Notes: generated by a model from the sequence alone, not told the origin. Shown: positions 28,357 to 41,163, numbered from the stretch's first letter. The stretch is DNA of 64,000 bases from Conchocele bisecta (GCA_029237695.1 JAQRGA010000165.1:186001-250000); one strand, 5' to 3'. Program-made: numbers and translations.

Positions 28357-30540
28357 TAACGACCTATTGTATTGATATTGGTTGTCCAATGTACATACGG
28401 ACGTAGATTAGTACAATATATGCATGTCGTTTTTATTATGCTTGAATCTGCATGCAGTTAGAGCATGTAGTCTTGTTTTGTAAACTTACATGAATGCAAA
28501 GCAATGTTCGCATAGGCGTAATTGTACACTCGAGACCGTTCAAGTGAGTGGCCACCGTAAATACCGTCTCCCGCTGATGCTGGCGGTTCGTGTATCGAGT
28601 TACACCTATGCAATCCTCAGCTTTGCTGCGTTATCAGCCGTTGGCTGGTCTGTTTGATTTATTACCGAATGGATACTTCTAGTCAGATTTAGAAAATGAG
28701 AAATTTAGGCTGCACGGTCGTATTGTGATAATAATATGCACTGGCCAATGTTAAATTAGATACTGATGAACAATGCAGTGTAACTCAATATGTGGATCTA
28801 CCAAAAAAAATAAAATAAATAACTTATCAAATGATGTTGTAAATATTTTATACACATAGACTTTGGTGTAGTTGGGCGAAACGTGGACACTATATACGTT
28901 ATATGTCATGCCTTTACCTTATGTTTGAGACTATTAGAGCGGGTCCTTGATCCGAAGGCCAACGGATGACGGGTTGAAATCGCGGACACATTCCGTATGC
29001 TGTCATAGCATGACTATGTTACGTTTCTTCAGTAGCGCCCATTATGTTTTGTCGACTTTGTTCCACACCCCACCCACAGCCCGAACACAAACACGATATA
29101 TGTTCACGTTAGCCCCTTCTAATGCGAGAGGTCCCGGGTGGAGGCGAGGGAGGTGGCCTGTCGGCGAGAGATACGTACGTGGCGGTTCCGGGTTCGGGAT
29201 TTGGAGAGGAGGAAACGTCTGCTGTCTGCGTCTCTCCCCACGGCGACGCCAACCCTGTTCCAGGAGGCGGATACGTCGAGGCAGCTTCCACGACCACGAA
29301 GCAGTCTTCTCTGCGGGGAAACAAGTCAGCGCCCGTGCGAAACCCAACTGGAAGCGACGTCGCTTGGACTGTTGACTGGACATTATAATGCTCGCGAATG
29401 CCATTGTGTGAGTGCGACCTCCGTGCGTATGGTCGGACAACCATAGGAAAAATATCACAAGGGCTGGCATTTGCAAAGTCGGCTTTTGTGGCAGTTATAT
29501 TAGCATCCATGAGTCTGGGCACAGCGGAGGGAGTACTCTACATTCCTTGTGGTGCTCAGTAACTTACGTCTGAAATCCTGCCACTTCCAGCTGGAATTGA
29601 TATGTTGTATTCCTGCCGGATAGTGGAGGTCACCGTGTAGCACAATTAAAATACAACATTATGGCCGCCACAAGGACTTGTGTAAATACATACATGAATG
29701 TACTTTGTGTTAGCTGGTAAATATGATTGCCATGGTTTTGTTTCATAAATGTGCTCTGTATTGAAATGACAGGACCGTTCCAAATAACTAAGTGCTGACT
29801 ATATTCAGATCACATGCGTCTTCGTTAGGTATTCCGTCTTCAATATGTAATATGCCTAGCTATTAAACATTGCATTGTTCTATTGTCTGCTATATCGCCT
29901 TTTAGACTATGTACCACACACTGTTATAATACGCAGGCGAAATATGCATAGGCATATACCTTCCTTTTATAATGTATAGATTTGTTAAATTCCATATGTT
30001 AATATCTGATGCTGCCATATACGGGATGATGTGCACATTGGAACGTACTTGCTGTCGTGCTATCGTGAAGTGATCAGACGGTGTGAGCGAAGCATCTAGG
30101 TTCTAGTGTTTTCTTGTGCTTTCCTGGTATGGTTTGGCAGCAGATGGCAACATGGGAAAACTGCAACAAATGGATTTTAGAGACGTGAACGTGCGTCCAT
30201 ATGACATGTACATGTATGGCTAAAGGGGGAACAGATGCTGGATTATTTTGAGATCTGCGTATTTGAGTTACTGCCCCTGGTACCGTGGTTTGATATGGGC
30301 AGCGATTGAGTATGTTACTGTTCACAGAACGCCTTCATCCTTACGATGCCTGTCAAGATTGGTTGCAAAGGATGGTGATATAATTAAAACTGGTTAGCAG
30401 TATGCTATGTTTAACTCTAAATTGTTTGTTATAAGTATTATTAACTATTCGCACATGTGCACACGTTACCAGCATTTATGATTGTCCGTTTTTTGTTTGG
30501 TAATTGTTATGATACATGCTCTCTCAGTGGCAATGTTTTA
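28357..30540. other. Retrotransposon internal region, unassigned
   Basis: 2.2 kb between pol and the 3' LTRs hold no recognisable gene. A GC-rich stretch at about 29105-29400 is open in several frames on both strands, but none shows a motif, so these are probably composition effects. An env or antisense gene remnant cannot be excluded. Confidence 0.45.
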
Positions 30541-30552
30541 AGTGGTGGGGAG
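30541..30552 (+). promoter_or_regulatory. Polypurine tract
   Basis: AGTGGTGGGGAG lies directly before the first 3' LTR copy, the normal place for plus-strand priming. Confidence 0.6.
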
Positions 30553-31096
30553 TGTGGCCGTGGGCCATATATGTCACACTGACCCCGGCTCGCGGGCCGG
30601 GTGGAGTTGGCCAATTTCTAGCAATTACAACGCACCTCCATTAAGTAAATAATTAAATATTTCATTGTACATTCACTATTAACTTGGAGATTCTCAAATC
30701 ATAACATCTTTGGGGACACTATCGACATGGTGAGTCATTCATAATTACTATAGCATACAGGGTGCACGGCCACTCCCCCATGTCGCATAAATAAATGCCC
30801 TTTATGTTCCCATATTTTGATATCATGTACGTGTATTAATAAAAGTAGTTCCGTATAATCATAGAAATAAAATATATTATCTCCCACCAGTCGTGTCATT
30901 GTATTTCGAAACATTCGTGCGAAGGAGGCCAGAACTATCTCAGAGAACCTGCTCAAATTATAGCCGGCGGTGGTTCAATCTGTGAACACCGTAGGCCCTG
31001 ATCAGCCTGCACACAGACAACCCGCCCGGTTACATTTGGCGCTGCGAGCAGGGTAGACCCTGATCAGCCTGCACACAGACAACCCGCCCGGTTACA
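30553..31096 (+). repeat. Extra, internally deleted LTR with PBS
   Basis: An LTR of 482 bp (30553-31034) lacks about 290 bp after ATATATGTCA. It is followed by a second PBS (31037-31051) and 45 bp of LTR 3' end repeated (GGTAGACCCTGATCAGCC onward, ending GTTACA). A full LTR then starts at 31098. The arrangement LTR-PBS-partial LTR-LTR suggests unequal recombination or a template switch between two copies. Confidence 0.85.
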
Positions 31097-31097
31097 G

Positions 31098-31866
31098 TGT
31101 GGCCGTGGGCCATATATGTCATTCAGTTCAAACCGAAAGTACCTTACTGTCTGTCGTCTGCTACACGCCGCATACACGTGTCTTGCTTGGTTCCCTATTT
31201 GCGCACCGCCTGTGAGTAGCGGGTCGGTACTATATGTACATAGTTTACTGAGCCGGGCACCGTATGGGCGGAGCAAGGACTATTGCGTTTGACATGCGCA
31301 GCAGAATACGTCCGTTCCTTATTAGGTCATTCGGGCACAATTGTCCGAAAGACATTGCTTTCTGGGACAGTTTCGGTCCCTAGGAGCCCACGTGACTTGA
31401 ACTCTATACATACGGACCCCGGCTCGCGGGCCGGGGAGTTGGCCAATTTCTAGCAATTACAACGCACCTCCATTAAGTAAATAATTAAATATTTCATTGT
31501 ACCTTCACTATTAACTTAGAGATTCTCAAATATTACATCTTTGGGGACACTATCGACATGGTGAGTCATTCATAATTACCATAGCATACAGGGTGCACGG
31601 CCACTCCCCCATGTCGCATAATTAAATGCCCTTTATGTTCCCATATGTTGATATCGTGTACGTGTATTAATACCAAGTAGTTCCGTATAATCGTAGAAAT
31701 AAAATATATTATCCCCCACCAGTCGTGTCATTGTATTTCGAAACATTTGTGCGAAGGAGGCCAGGATCACCCATAGAACCTGCTCAAATTATAACTGGCG
31801 GTGGTTCTGTCTGTGAACACCGTAGACCCTGATCAGCCTGCACATAGACGAACCCGCCCGGTTACA
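31098..31866 (+). repeat. 3' LTR
   Basis: A full-length copy of the 5' LTR (769 bp), starting TGTGGCCGTGGG and ending GGTTACA. ATAG directly after matches the bases before the 5' LTR. Confidence 0.9.
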
Positions 31867-33361
31867 ATAGTTTATTTATAGCAGGGACCATACATACACT
31901 CATTTGTCATAGTATATAGGCCTAGTATCATTTGGATGCACAACATCTAAGCTTTGTTAAACATTGTTAATACTTTATCAATTAGCAAATGTTTGAGGCA
32001 AAAAGAATGTTTCAATCACATAGGAGGGAATGAACTAAAATAATATATATCTATTCTGTCATTACAATCTTCCTCATATTTTTCAGATGTAGCAATGGCA
32101 AAGCCATACATGTGTATATCAAAATGTAAGAAGTGGGCTTAGTCCATCTTCAGTATGGGTGGACACCTGCCTGTGATCAATAAATGCTGGGTGTATCCGA
32201 GGGCAAGTACAGTACTCAACCCATAAAGGCAAGAACTGGAGTGGCCGTCAGAGACATCAGATACATGTACCATACCAACATTAGTGCACAGCAATAATTT
32301 AAAAGCACAATGTTATTTGGAGTCCATCTCAATGGACCATCAATGAGTATGATAGCAACCGCAGTACCGGCCCCCAAGGGGGGCATGCACTGAGGCCACC
32401 ATCACAGACACCAGCTGGGCCTATTTTAAGCCATCATGAGCAATAATAAACATTAGTGTCCATTTACAGTGAATCATAAATGCATGATAGGTGGATTTGA
32501 AGGCAGATTTAATACCTACCCCCAGGGGGTAAACAATGAAGCTGCCATCAGTTGCACACAATACTTGTGCTATCCCATTCACATTTTGTTAAAATGAGGT
32601 GTTTTCAACTACAGAGCACCAAACATTTCATAATATATTTCCTATAATTGGTATAAACAGGCGTACCTGAATATTGGTATACATGTGTATATGTGGCCGT
32701 GATTTGAGAAAAGGGGCCCATGGGGTTATTGATCCCTTTAGTATTGAAGTCTGCTAGCCCATGTAGTCCGTTCCTGCGACTTAATAATAACATATTATGG
32801 CTGCCAAAGAGGTAACGGATATTTCACTCACATAATGGCGAACAGTGTAGACTCTGATCAGACTACACGGATGCGCAGGCTGATCTGTGTCTACGCTGGT
32901 TGCATAACCCCTGTTACCCTTTTATCCAGCCACAGCCCCACATAATAGCAATGTATGAAAATGGTGTGGAACCAGATGAGAAATCTGCACCAACTGCAGT
33001 CATATTTTAGAGATTTTCGCTACCATTTTAAGTGCAAACCATAGGGTCATGCGCAAAATCAATCTAAAGTTTATGGTAAATTGTGGTAAATATTAGCATA
33101 ATACACAAATAATACATGTTTCACTTTCACCCCCGGTTACTATTAACCGACATGGCTTATTCCATGTTGTATATGAGACTGGTCCATAATGCTGCAGGTT
33201 CCAATGAGACGGCTCATTACAAGCTGGCTCATCAGAGTCTGCACCATTTGGGAATTATAGCAAAATGATTTGCGGATTTGTTTTTTGGGGCACACAAAGT
33301 GCACACAAATACTTAATGTTAGCTATTTAAAGGGTATCAGGATTTAGTACGAAGAATAACA
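31867..33361. other. Unassigned non-coding DNA
   Basis: At about 32836-32945 lies a GAACAGTGTAGACTCTGATC repeat with an inverted GCAGGCTGATCTG partner, a member of the dispersed family seen at 1485-1745. No gene is supported elsewhere. Confidence 0.5.
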
Positions 33362-34392
33362 TTACTTAAATTTGTCGATTATGATATTAACAAAAGCATT
33401 GAGATTATTTGTAACAATTTTTTTCTCGGATTGCATTAAATTTTGAAATTTCAATATGTTGGGTCTGGTATAAAAATATTTGTTTATATATTTGTTTCGT
33501 TCATCCTTGAACATAGAACAGTTAAAAAGGTAGTGGAATTCATCACCTAGGTCATTTGAATTACACAGAGTGAATTTTCTGTCTGAAATATCAATATTAT
33601 TCCAACGTCCAACTTCTATTGGCAATTTGTGATTACTAGTACGGAATTTTATCAATACCATATGTTTGGGTTTAGGCAAATTTATGAGATACTTTTCAAA
33701 ATTTATAGATGTTTTAAACAAGCTGTATGTTTTGCCCTTTGATGACGAGTTAAGCGATTCAGTCCATTTTTGTAAATATTGATATTTAAGTGTTCGTTTA
33801 ATTGACTGTAATGTGGCTTTCGGGGTTTGGATTTCTTGGTTTAACATCAAATCAGTTCGGCCTACACTATTCAAATTATTTTCTACATGCGAAAACCATT
33901 TATATTCATGGGCGTCATTTACCATAGATTCATATGCTAGATTGCTGAGTTTGGATTGCTTTCCTGTTTTCATGATATCCAGTAATTTATCATACGTGAT
34001 TTAATTTCAATTTAAATTGGATATCTACCCAATTCTGCATATAACATATAATGGTGTACTTTTTCTTAGCTTAGTTATATTTCGTAAAAAGGAACAATGT
34101 AAATTTTCAAGTAATTTTATGTTTTCGTAACCCCATACTTCGCTACCGCATAGCAAAATAGGTAATATTGTATGATCAAAAATTGTAATTGTAAGTCAAG
34201 TGGTAATTCAAAATGTCTTATCCGCTTGTATAGCAAATGCATAGCTTTTCTAGCTTGTTGTACAATGCGTTGTCTAGCTTTATAAAATGTTCTTGTTTGC
34301 GAAAAATAAATTCCTAAATACTTAAAATGATCAGTGATATCAATTGTAACACCTCCGTGCAAAGCATTGCATAATCAATGTACGAAAAGTAA
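33362..34392 (-). pseudogene. 3' part of a non-LTR retrotransposon
   Basis: Minus-strand pieces match the end of LINE pol proteins. At 34117-34362 there is FKYLGIYFSQ and QQARKAMHLLYKRIR, typical of the region after the reverse transcriptase palm. At 33362-33973 there is MVLIKFRTSNHKLPIEVGRW and CNSND...FHYLFNC, the C-terminal CxxC-like motif. The pieces are separated by a frameshifted or deleted stretch. The reverse transcriptase catalytic region is absent, so this is a 5'-truncated fossil. Confidence 0.75.
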
Positions 34393-35008
34393 AAGATATG
34401 TAAAAGATATGTAAAAGATATTTTCCTGATTCTGATTTCTTGATTGAGGCATCGGACAAAATGGGTCGTGTGTTTTTATCGACCGGCAATTATCTCACGC
34501 TTACCGGCGGCGGCCATTATTACTATTGAAAATTAACTTATATTTATATTGTGTTGATTCTTAATCACTGGATTGTTACTTTTGGATTTGCTAACAGATA
34601 GGTCCGGGCTGGGGTGGGCGTGTTCCGTTGTGGTGGGTGGATTTTTCGGCTGCAATTGAGTTAACATTAGACTAGTTGCTAGGACATTTTTGTGTTATTA
34701 TTTTTCTTATCTCGGAACTGTGAGAAGCAGAGGTCTCTTTCCTGCATGTTCAATGATGAAGTTGTGGCTGTTGCAGCCTCAAATTACGCATGCTTTCGGC
34801 TTGATTTATGTGTTATTGTTGCACCTGTTGTATCATGTTTGTGTATAACGCAGTCGATTTAGAACGACCGGAAATGAACAAACTTTCGGATAACTTCGGT
34901 TTCGATTAAAGAACCCGGATGATAAAGCGATGCTAAAAGCCTTTATCCAGATATTCCCAACGACAGACACCTGTAGCCTATTTCACCAACATTGCAAAGT
35001 ATACTTTC
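34393..35008. other. Unassigned non-coding DNA
   Basis: Contains AAAGATATGTAAAAGATATG short repeats near 34390-34420. No gene is supported. Confidence 0.5.
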
Positions 35009-35241
35009 CTAGCAAAGTATACTTTGAGGGAGAAATTTTCAATTTTATGATAAATTTATTAATTTTTATTATACTGAATTTATTACATTATCACAGCCAT
35101 TTTGGCTGTGATAATGTAATAAATTCTGTATAATAATTCTGCATACTTTTAATCATCAAATATATGCAGTCGTTAGTTCTATATGAAATAATGCATTTCG
35201 GGGAAAATTAATGATTTCTCCCTCAAAGTATACTTTGCTAG
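35009..35241. mobile_element. Foldback MITE with AAAGTATACTTT ends
   Basis: CTAGCAAAGTATACTTTGAG at 35009 is mirrored by CTCAAAGTATACTTTGCTAG ending at 35241. Inside, about 35068-35135 form a near-perfect hairpin around GGCTGTGATAATGTAATAAA. A further CAAAGTATACTTT copy lies just outside the left end (34995-35007). This is a non-coding foldback element of about 230 bp. Confidence 0.8.
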
Positions 35242-35460
35242 TAATGCAATTTTGATGAAATCGTCTACTGACCGATACACAAGTAGAAAGGTAATACATT
35301 TAACTTATTACTGCCACTAATTATTTGTTCGAAACTGCTACTATGCGGAATTTAATTCAGCGTACACATAACATGTTCTTATTTCCGGACAAGAGGAGAA
35401 GCCGGCAAATTGTTTCATAATTTGGCTAGCGGAATCGTTACAACGCTTTAAATGGTCCGG

Positions 35461-35540
35461 GGTCGTTTCGCCCATAATCCCGTTCGCACCCCGGGTCGTT
35501 TCGCCCTTATTTCCGTTCGCCCCGGGTCGTTTCGCCCATA
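35461..35540. repeat. GGTCGTTTCGCCC short repeats
   Basis: Three copies of GGGTCGTTTCGCCC lie at about 35460, 35493 and 35524, separated by CCGTTCGCCCC-like spacers. They lie just outside the decayed left end of E2. Confidence 0.75.
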
Positions 35541-35610
35541 TATATACAATGTATAGAAATATTGTAATACATTAACAAATATAATTCAGTGAAATATGTA
35601 GATAACACAT

Positions 35611-35770
35611 TAGTATTACTCAGATACAATATATCCTGTCACGTTAGCTACGCGCGATGCCTCCAATCAGGAGGTGGTATCATTGTTGACTATCATATAC
35701 TACTTGGTTTTTTCCCCACTGTTATCATGGTGTGGATGAGAAGGGTGGAACATATTTTTCATCAACACGA
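35611..35770. repeat. E2 left TIR, degraded
   Basis: From about 35647 (TACGCGCGATGCCTCC, AGGAGGTGGTATCATTGTTG, ATATACTACTTGG) to about 35770 (CACGAGACCATATA) the sequence matches the E2 right TIR inverted. The outermost ~45 bp are only faintly recognisable, so the terminal palindrome has lost most of its outer arm. Confidence 0.75.
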
Positions 35771-35905
35771 GACCATATACTTCCTCGAGCGGTCGGATAG
35801 GAACGCCGTTGTCATGCTTGTTTACCATAGCGATTTCGTTTGTAAGGCTGTTATGAAATATAAACACTACCTAGTGTTGCGCAATAATCGATAAGGCATA
35901 GTACA

Positions 35906-36174
35906 CCCTATTAGAGATAAGAAATCCCTATGTTATACTCAGTATATACAGTAATCTGTCATACCTACCAACAATTTACACCCTATTAGAGATAAGAAAT
36001 CCATAATTTATACTCAGTATAATACAGCAATCTGTCATAAATATCAGCTGACATCCTATTAGAGATGAGAAATCCATAAGTTATACTCAGTATAATACAA
36101 CAATTTTTCATACATTAATAAATATCAACTGACACCATATTAGAGATAAGAATCCATTGGTTATACTCAGTATA
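35906..36174 (+). promoter_or_regulatory. Four ~75-bp repeats upstream of PolB
   Basis: Units begin at about 35906, 35981, 36054 and 36135 with CC(C)TATTAGAGATAAGAAATCC. They continue with GGTTATACTCAGTATA-like sequence, where TATACTCAGTATA is a palindrome with a one-base centre. The last unit ends directly at the PolB ATG. E3 has four matching units before its PolB, and single units precede both zinc-ribbon genes. They are probably promoter elements or binding sites for an element-encoded regulator. Confidence 0.7.
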
Positions 36175-39100
36175 ATGTCTACCATAAAGCAAGTGAGAGA
36201 GCAAGCTAAGAGTTGGGGAATTTCTCTAAGAGGTTTGAGACTCAAGAAAGCTATAGCAGATAGGATAAGTGACGCGCGAGCCGTCGTCTACGAGGAGAGG
36301 CTGCGGCGTGCGGTTTCGACCGGACGACTGCCTGCCGACCCCGAAAAACGCTCCGAGAAATTGGAGAACGAGACAACGGCCAGTCTGAGTGCTACCGCTT
36401 ACGCACAGCGTGTAAAAGAAGATCACAATGCACGTAGAAAACCACTATACAAGGCGTACTACAATAAGGTTATCAAGGCCTGGTGGGGAGACCTCCTAAG
36501 AGTAGGAGAGAGCTCGCCAGATATTTGGTGGAAGAGGGTCCCATGGTTCTCGCCGAATATGCCGAAGCTAGGGAAACTGTTGATAGGGGTAGGAGGAAGA
36601 TAGTATGGACTTTCGAGAGGGGGGTAGACGGGGAGATTGCTAATCGCATAATGAATAAAATTCGCCCAGAGATGACCACGGCGTGTTATCTGAGGTATTC
36701 GTGCTCGTATCGTATTAGGAACATCGAGACCGACGCTACTATGATCTATCACAAACAATCAAAGGGCAGTCCGTGAATAAACGAGATTGCCAAAGCGGAC
36801 AGTTGGATATCCGATAGAGAGAGAGGTCGAATGGACATCGACAAAGTCGAGAGACCAAACACAAAATGGACCTTCGTTCGTTGGATATCGGTCGAGGTGA
36901 AGATGATCATCGATGCGCAACAATTTCTCATGGGAGCGGGAAAACTCCCCGATTGGTTAAGACAGAAAAAGGGAATGTATTCCGTCGACACGTACGACGA
37001 CTACTTGTGTCTGTTTAGGTGCATATCCATCCGCCGTGGAGGGAGACCCGACCGCTGTTGTGAGAAGGCACGAGCTCTGGCTCGCGAATACCTCGGGCAC
37101 GATAACGGACCGGGTAGTAAGGGAATCCCCCTGGATGATATTAAGAAGGTCGAAGAGCGCTTCAAGCTGGGCATTCGCGTTTACGAGCCCACCGCCGATG
37201 GAGTGTGGTACCTAATGAAGTCTCCGGCAAACTACGACGCGGTTGGGGAGAAGATCATGACGATATGAATGTTTGGAGGTCACTCGTTCCTCATCAAGAA
37301 CCTCCGCAAGATGACGAACGAGTACGGGTGCACCGGATGTCAACAACGGTTCACAAAGTCGTGTAACATGCACAGGCACGCGACCACCTGTATGGGTGGG
37401 AAGACCGTGGTGATATGTCCAGGTAAGAGGGTAGAGAGACCGCAGTCGGCATACGAGAAGGCGTTCTACCCCAAGTGGTCAGCGAGCGCGATGTCGATTC
37501 GATGGTTGAGCATAGAAGAGGAGAGGGTGGGAAAGCACATACATCACGCGAGATGCGGTCACGGCGGCGAGAGGTGTGTGGCCGGCGATCCGCTCGACGG
37601 CTACTGTCACGAGACCAAGACCGTGTTTCAGTTTCACGGATGCTACTGGCACGGGTGTCCGACGCATTGCAGGAGAGTTAACGCGAGAGCGCAGTACAGG
37701 AGGACGAAAATTCAAGACGACAAGATAAGGGAGGCGGGTTACGAGCTGGTGGTGATGTGGGAGTGCGCGTGGTTGAATGAGGTGAATCCATACTATCCAC
37801 CACCGCCGCGCGAGGAGGAAACGACTCTGTACCCTTACCAGATAGTCTACGACTTAGTCTACGACTTCGAGGCGTATCTCGACAAGTCGAAAATCAGGCG
37901 ACCCACCAAAGACCTGACCTTCGAGGTCGAGCACGTCCCTATATCGGTGTCGTTGGGGGATACGATGCACGAGGGGATCAGCCACATCTGCGAACGAGAC
38001 CTCGACACTCTGGTCGAGAAGTTCGTGACCGAGCTGCAGAGGAGAGGTAAAGCCATCAGGGAGGGGGTTAGGAAGAAGTATCTGCCGCCCGACATAGATA
38101 TGCTGTCGAAACCTCAGCGAGAGAAGATCGTCTCGTGGATCGACCAAGTCCCGGTGGTGGGGTTCAACTGCAGCAGGTACGACCTGAATCTCATCAAGCG
38201 GTATCTTGTCGAGAAGTTGGCGGCCACAGTGAATAAGGTGAAAGAGGTTGGAAAGAGGGCCAGCACGACGATGTTTCTGTTTACCCCGGAGTTTAGATTT
38301 CTCGACATCATTCAGTATATGGGACCCGGTACCAGTTATGACCGGTGGGTTAAGGCGTACGACTGTAAAACGGTAAAGTCTCACTTCCCATACGAGTGGT
38401 TCGATTCCCCAGAAAAACTCGACCATCCGGGGCTGCCCGACTATCCCGAGTGGTACTCGAAGTTGAAGGGTGAGTTCCTACTGTCGCTGTCCGAGTGAAA
38501 AGAGTGCAAGAAGGTCTACCGAGAAAAAGGGATGAAGACGTTCAAAGAATGGTTGAGACACTACAACGACTTGGACGTCGGACCGTTCCTAGAGTCACTG
38601 ACTAAAATGACGGAGTTCTACAGGGGGACATACTCAAGGACGCTGTGTCTCTACCCGGTGTTTCCCTTCAGTACCTGCTCCGCGGGTCGATCGATGGGAA
38701 GGCGGACACGCCCGAGCTGTGGTCGCCGAAGGATGAGACTTACGCGATGATGAAGGCGGGATTGGTCGGTGGTCCGTCCATAGGGTTCTCCAGATACGCC
38801 GAGGCTGGCAGGTCGACGATCAGGGGTCAGGTGAGGAGTCGGGAGGAAAAAATGTGCAAGACGGTGCTGGGGTACGACGCCAATGCGCTGTACCTGTCTA
38901 CCCTGTCAAAAGACATGCCGTGCGGGGAGGAGAAGATATGGACGTGTGACGACCCGGAAAAACAGTCGCATATAGACCGTTTCGTGATGAGGGTCAGGCG
39001 CGACGAGTGGTTCGGATTTGCTGAGTTGGATATAGTGGTCCCGGAAACGTTGCGACAAGTTCTCGGAAATGTCGCCGCTGTTTGTTAATCGAGAAGTCGA

Positions 39101-40098
39101 CGAGACCGAGGTTCCGCAGCACATGAAGGACTACCTGACCAAGACCGTTAGGACTAGGGTCGAAGGTCAGAGAAAGCTCATTGGAGCCCTATCCGCCAAG
39201 AAGATGATCATATACTCCCCGCTGCTAAAATTGTATCTGTAGCACGGTCTGGTCGTCAAGTCGGTGCATAGGGTTATATACTACACGCCCGGCAAACCGT
39301 TACAATGGTTCGTTAAAGAGGTCACCGCCGCCAGACGGACGGGGGACGTCGACAAGAGCAAGGCGGTGTTGGCGGAGATATTCAAATTGGTTGGCAACGC
39401 GTATTGTGGCAAGCTGATAGAGGCACAAGAGAGACACATGAACACTACATATACGAAGGATGAGAATACTGTCGACCGGGCACTGAGGTCGGCGTGGTTC
39501 GAAGTCCTGGAGGAGATTGAGGAGGCTTACGAGATATCGAGCAGGAAGACTCGAGTGGTAATCAACAGACCGTTTCAGTGAGGCATAGCGGTCTACCAGT
39601 TGGCCAAGCTCCGGATGCTGGAGATCTACTACGACTTCTTGGACAAGTATTTCGAACTTATACAGATGGACACTGACAGAAAGTACTTCGCGCTGTCGGA
39701 GAAGACGCTGGCGAAGGTGGTGAGCAATAAGCTGAAGAGAAAGTTCAATAAGGAGAAGGCCGAGTGGTTGGCTTGGGATAAATGGAGCAACAGAACTCCG
39801 GGACTGTTCAAGCTGGAATTCGAGGGAGATAGAGCCATCGCTCTGTGCAGCAAGTGTTACTACGTGAGCGGTGACGAACAAACTAAGCACTCGGCCAAGG
39901 GGATGTCGAGGAGATCTAACGATCTGAAGGTACAAGAGCGCTCTCGAAGGGAGAAGGGACATGGAGGAGAACAGGGGATTCCGAATGGTTAACGGTGTGA
40001 CGAAGACGTACAATCAGGAGAAGTTGGGGTTGTCGGCGTACTACGACAAGAGGAGAGTGATGGAAGACGGGGTACACACCGAGCCTATAGATAGGTAA
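36175..40098 (+). pseudogene. polB: Protein-primed DNA polymerase B, heavily broken
   Basis: The start MSTIKQVREQAKSWGI agrees with E3. Breaks are a frameshift near 36475, stops at 36774-36776, 37266-37268 and 38496-38498, a deletion near 38620, a frameshift near 39050, stops near 39240 and 39579, and a frameshift near 39930. Recognisable parts are DDYLCLFRC (about 36997), a C2H2 finger (YGCTGCQQRF), HARCGHGGER and FHGCYWHGC (nuclease-like block), exonuclease-type YDFEAYL, motif A YDANALYLSTL and motif B KLVGNAYCGK. Motif C is altered (MDTDRKY instead of MDTDSMY). The frame ends with DGVHTEPI at 40098. Confidence 0.9.
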
Positions 40099-40158
40099 AA
40101 AAAAAAGGACTCTGAAAAAAGTGGAGAATACTAAAGACTCTAACGAGAGCTTGACCGA

Positions 40159-41163
40159 CTATGGTGGCGTACGGTCGGGGGGTAGCTGGGTGTCAGAAGG
40201 CACCGCGAGAAGTTCTTCGCGAAAAACCCGCGCGCTGGACCATCATCCAAATAGTAGAGCACGGGCTCATCGGGTTTGGTAATATATCGATCTAGATGAT
40301 ATACATTGAGAGACCACACGGGACCACCTTCAAGTTCTCCCGGTTGATAGAGGTACCGGACGGCAACATCCGATGGAAGCCGCTAAACCAACGGGTCGCC
40401 CACGCGAGACGGCGGATGGTTTGTGCGACACCATTTTCGACTTGATGGCATCTACGGGCTTCTTACCGATCAATCTGATCACATCGCCGTTCAGTGCGGA
40501 GACCACGGCGGGCAGCCTGGTCACCCACTCGGTCGATCGCAAATGAGTGTCTACAAGCTCTTTGGCATATTGGTGCCCGAACAGCCTCTCAACCAGGGTT
40601 CGATTGAACCGCTCCACGATCCCCTGGTCCCGGTGGATGTCGACGCGGCCGCGTCTGACAGAAACGTCGTGTTTAGCCAACAGCTGAGAGACCGCGCCCA
40701 TGAACTCGCGGCCGGGATCGACCTGGAGAAGATTCGGCCATTTGAGAGGACTCCTCTTATATATTCGGGAAAGAGCCTCGGCCACCTCCTTAGACTCCTT
40801 CGTGGTCATTTGCTCAGCCCCTGTATAGCAACTCGCTACGTCAACGATTGTCAGTGCGTACTTGTACGTCTTGTGACCGACGCGATCGTGAGGGAGAAAC
40901 AGGAGGTCTGCTTGGTGGACTTCGTTCGGCACCGGCACGTCGAATTTCGGGCGCGGAATACTGCGAGGCGCGGGCAAATAGATCTGCCAGATGGCCTGCT
41001 TCTTGAGCCATTCCTTGGCGGCATTTACGGAAACCTTGGTCGCCTCCGCGAGATTCTTGATGGACGCGCGTCCCTTCCAGTAGCCGCGGGGGCTGTATTA
41101 TATGTTCGCTAGCTTGCGCGTTAGGCGAACCAATAGTTTGGTATTAAGTTTGCGCGTGTCCAT
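40159..41163 (-). pseudogene. int: Retrovirus-type integrase, broken
   Basis: The gene starts at the ATG at 41163. A TAA replaces codons near 41100, soon after the start. From 40977 the frame is open with HQADLLFLPHD, TIVDVASCY, VDPGREF and GIVERFNRTL, so all three acidic residues of the D,D-E triad are present. Further indels follow near 40390-40330. The SH3-like tail with the LP/PD end is readable near 40160-40300 in another frame. It is convergent with PolB across a ~60-bp gap that holds an A-run. Confidence 0.85.

Larger units (their letters stand above)
23677..31866 (+). mobile_element. Ty3/Gypsy LTR retrotransposon, decayed
   Basis: Two 769-bp LTRs bound an 8.2-kb element, flanked by ATAG (or AATAG with a shared A). 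The primer-binding site TGGCGCTGCGAGCAG follows the 5' LTR after two bases. Pol has the order reverse transcriptase, RNase H, integrase, which is Ty3/Gypsy. Many frameshifts and stops disrupt it. An additional, internally deleted LTR sits just before the 3' LTR. No normal gag or protease is visible. Confidence 0.9.

Noticed and set aside
28947..29522. Overlapping ORFs on both strands in the GC-rich part of the LTR element
   Set aside because: All frames are open because stop codons are rare in GC-rich DNA. No motif, no consistent start, and Pro/Arg/Gly-rich composition differing with frame.
35906..36174. CRISPR-like array
   Set aside because: Four AT-rich 75-bp direct repeats in a eukaryotic element with no cas genes and no unique spacers. 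They are promoter or iteron-type repeats.
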